Part shown: positions 6,242-7,371 of the stretch, one piece after another
Numbering within the stretch: position 1 is the stretch's first letter
Layout: each line of letters starts with the position of its first letter
Source of the DNA: Cellvibrionaceae bacterium
GTDB lineage: Bacteria > Pseudomonadota > Gammaproteobacteria > Pseudomonadales > Cellvibrionaceae
Assembly: GCA_021151525.1 (NCBI GenBank)
Contig: JAGKXD010000153.1
Span: forward strand, 1-7,371
Length of the DNA stretch: 7,371 bases
Direction: 5' to 3'
Translations under genes and position numbers: made by a program
Notes under the pieces: model-generated
What the model was told of the DNA's origin: nothing
Databases searched by the model: none
The model's input: only the letters and a program-made list of their open reading frames with translations

Positions 6242-7360
6242 ATGAAAAAAATCCACAAACTCACACTCGCGAGCATGATTGCCAGCTCATTGCTGTTTGC
6301 TTGCCAAGAGAAAAAAGCAGAAGCACCAGCCGCGGCCACTGAATCTGCACCCGCAAGTTCTGCTGCGGCAGTGGTAGAAAAAAAGCCTGAATTTGCGGCT
6401 GAACCACTCGTCACTAATATTTATACTGCTGACCCCTCTGCACATGTATTTAACGGCAAACTTTACGTTTATCCATCGCACGATATCGAATCCGGCATTC
6501 CACAAAATGACAACGGCGATCATTTCGATATGAAAGATTTCCATGTCTTGTCTATGGATACTGTGGGCGGTGAAGTCAAAGATAACGGCGAAGCTATCAG
6601 CATCAAAGATATTCCATGGGCTGGCCGTCAACTCTGGGCACCCGATGCCGCGGAAAAAAATGGCAAATATTATTTGTATTTCCCGGTTAAAGATAAGCAA
6701 GATATTTTTCACATTGGCGTAGGCGTAAGCGATTCGCCCATTGGCCCCTTTAAAGCAGAACCAACACCCATTGAAGGCAGCTTCAGTATTGACCCAGCTG
6801 TGTTCAAAGACAGCGATGGTAGCCACTACATGTATTTTGGCGGCATCTGGGGCGGCCAATTGCAGCGCTGGGCAACCGGCACTTACAACCCTGCGGATAC
6901 TTATCCAGAGAATGATAAACCTGCACTCACACCAAAAGTTGCCAAGCTGAAAGACAACATGTTGGGTTTCTCTGAGAAGCCACGTGATCTGCAAATTTTA
7001 GATAAAGATGGCAAGCCGCTCGTTGCTGGCGATAACGGCCGCCGCTTTTTTGAAGCATCCTGGATGCACAAATACAACGGCAAATATTATTTCTCCTACT
7101 CTACTGGCGATACACACAACATCATGTACGCGATTGGCGATAATCCTTACGGCCCATTCACTTACCAAGGCGTAGTGCTTGAACCTGTGCTGGGTTGGAC
7201 AAACCATCACTCTATCGTTGAGTTCCAAGGCAAATGGTATTTGTTCTACCACGACAGCTCACTCTCTGGTGGCCAAACCCATTTGCGCAGCGTAAAAGTG
7301 ACCGAGCTTCACTACAACGCCGATGGCACTATTCAAACCGTCAGCGCCTTTAAAAAATAA
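6242..7360 (+). CDS. GH43 lipoprotein, beta-xylosidase or alpha-L-arabinofuranosidase
   Basis: The 372-residue product is an inverting GH43 glycosidase that probably trims xylose or arabinose from xylo-oligosaccharides. Residues 1-21 are a lipoprotein signal with lipobox L-F-A-C (Cys21); Gln at +2 favours the outer membrane. An Ala/Pro/Glu-rich linker (about 22-55) leads to a five-bladed beta-propeller. The GH43 catalytic triad is visible as Asp64 in T-A-D-P-S-A-H-V (general base), Asp184 in S-I-D-P-A-V-F (pKa modulator) and Glu271 in F-F-E-A-S-W-M (general acid); His322 and His323 lie near the propeller centre as in relatives. The length fits a single-domain member with no added binding module. 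The gene starts 52 bases after manD, with GAGGT (6233-6237) four bases before its ATG and no terminator between, so the two probably share a transcript. Because GH43 mixes xylosidases and arabinofuranosidases, the substrate is not fixed by sequence alone. C. japonicus has a comparable gene named xyl43A, but I cannot confirm orthology. Confidence 0.92.
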   Translation: MKKIHKLTLASMIASSLLFACQEKKAEAPAAATESAPASSAAAVVEKKPEFAAEPLVTNIYTADPSAHVFNGKLYVYPSHDIESGIPQNDNGDHFDMKDFHVLSMDTVGGEVKDNGEAISIKDIPWAGRQLWAPDAAEKNGKYYLYFPVKDKQDIFHIGVGVSDSPIGPFKAEPTPIEGSFSIDPAVFKDSDGSHYMYFGGIWGGQLQRWATGTYNPADTYPENDKPALTPKVAKLKDNMLGFSEKPRDLQILDKDGKPLVAGDNGRRFFEASWMHKYNGKYYFSYSTGDTHNIMYAIGDNPYGPFTYQGVVLEPVLGWTNHHSIVEFQGKWYLFYHDSSLSGGQTHLRSVKVTELHYNADGTIQTVSAFKK

Positions 7361-7371
7361 TTCTATTTAGA

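Noticed and set aside
6287..6994. 235-codon minus-strand open frame opposite the GH43 gene
   Set aside because: It lies entirely within a confidently assigned gene with an intact catalytic triad, shows no family motif, and ends in a region coding for conserved residues on the plus strand.
1..7371. Search for tRNA or rRNA genes, CRISPR arrays, insertion sequences, integrase or attachment sites
   Set aside because: Nothing of these kinds was seen. Almost the whole window is filled by four intact metabolic genes with short spacers.

Overview
The window is a compact, all-plus-strand glucuronoxylan-utilisation locus from a Gram-negative gammaproteobacterium, most probably a Cellvibrio species close to C. 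japonicus. Four points support this. The first protein has the layout lipobox, poly-serine linker, CBM15-like module, short serine linker, GH10, as in C. japonicus Xyn10C. Poly-serine linkers are typical of Cellvibrio and Saccharophagus glycosidases. Two lipoproteins carry Gram-negative outer-membrane-type sorting signals. The neighbouring mannonate dehydratase is of the type known from C. japonicus. Equivalent Xyn10C residues appear shifted by about three positions from the C. japonicus numbers I remember, so this is more likely a close relative than the type strain.

Layout: 1-74 is a leader with a perfect TTGTATACAA palindrome and a good Shine-Dalgarno. 75-1877 encodes an outer-membrane xylanase lipoprotein (Xyn10C-like), closed by a strong intrinsic terminator at 1886-1920. 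1965-4841 encodes a Sec-exported GH115 alpha-glucuronidase. 4842-4980 is a 139-base AT-rich spacer holding an inverted repeat and an exact 14-base direct repeat, which looks regulatory. 4981-6189 encodes a cytoplasmic D-mannonate dehydratase of the enolase superfamily (ManD). 6242-7360 encodes a GH43 lipoprotein (beta-xylosidase or arabinofuranosidase), probably cotranscribed with manD. The last 11 bases hold nothing recognisable.

Together the genes make a pathway across compartments. The surface-tethered xylanase cuts decorated xylan. The exported GH115 enzyme removes (4-O-methyl-)glucuronic acid side groups. The GH43 lipoprotein trims xylose or arabinose from the fragments. ManD performs the mannonate to 2-keto-3-deoxygluconate step by which glucuronate is catabolised. 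The uronate isomerase, fructuronate reductase, transporters and regulator that would complete the route are not in the window.

The system is largely recognisable rather than wholly new. The points most worth a second look are the altered -2 subsite signature of the GH10 domain, the abrupt codon-usage change at the C-terminal domain of the GH115 gene, the paired repeats ahead of manD, and the GntR-like palindrome at the left edge.
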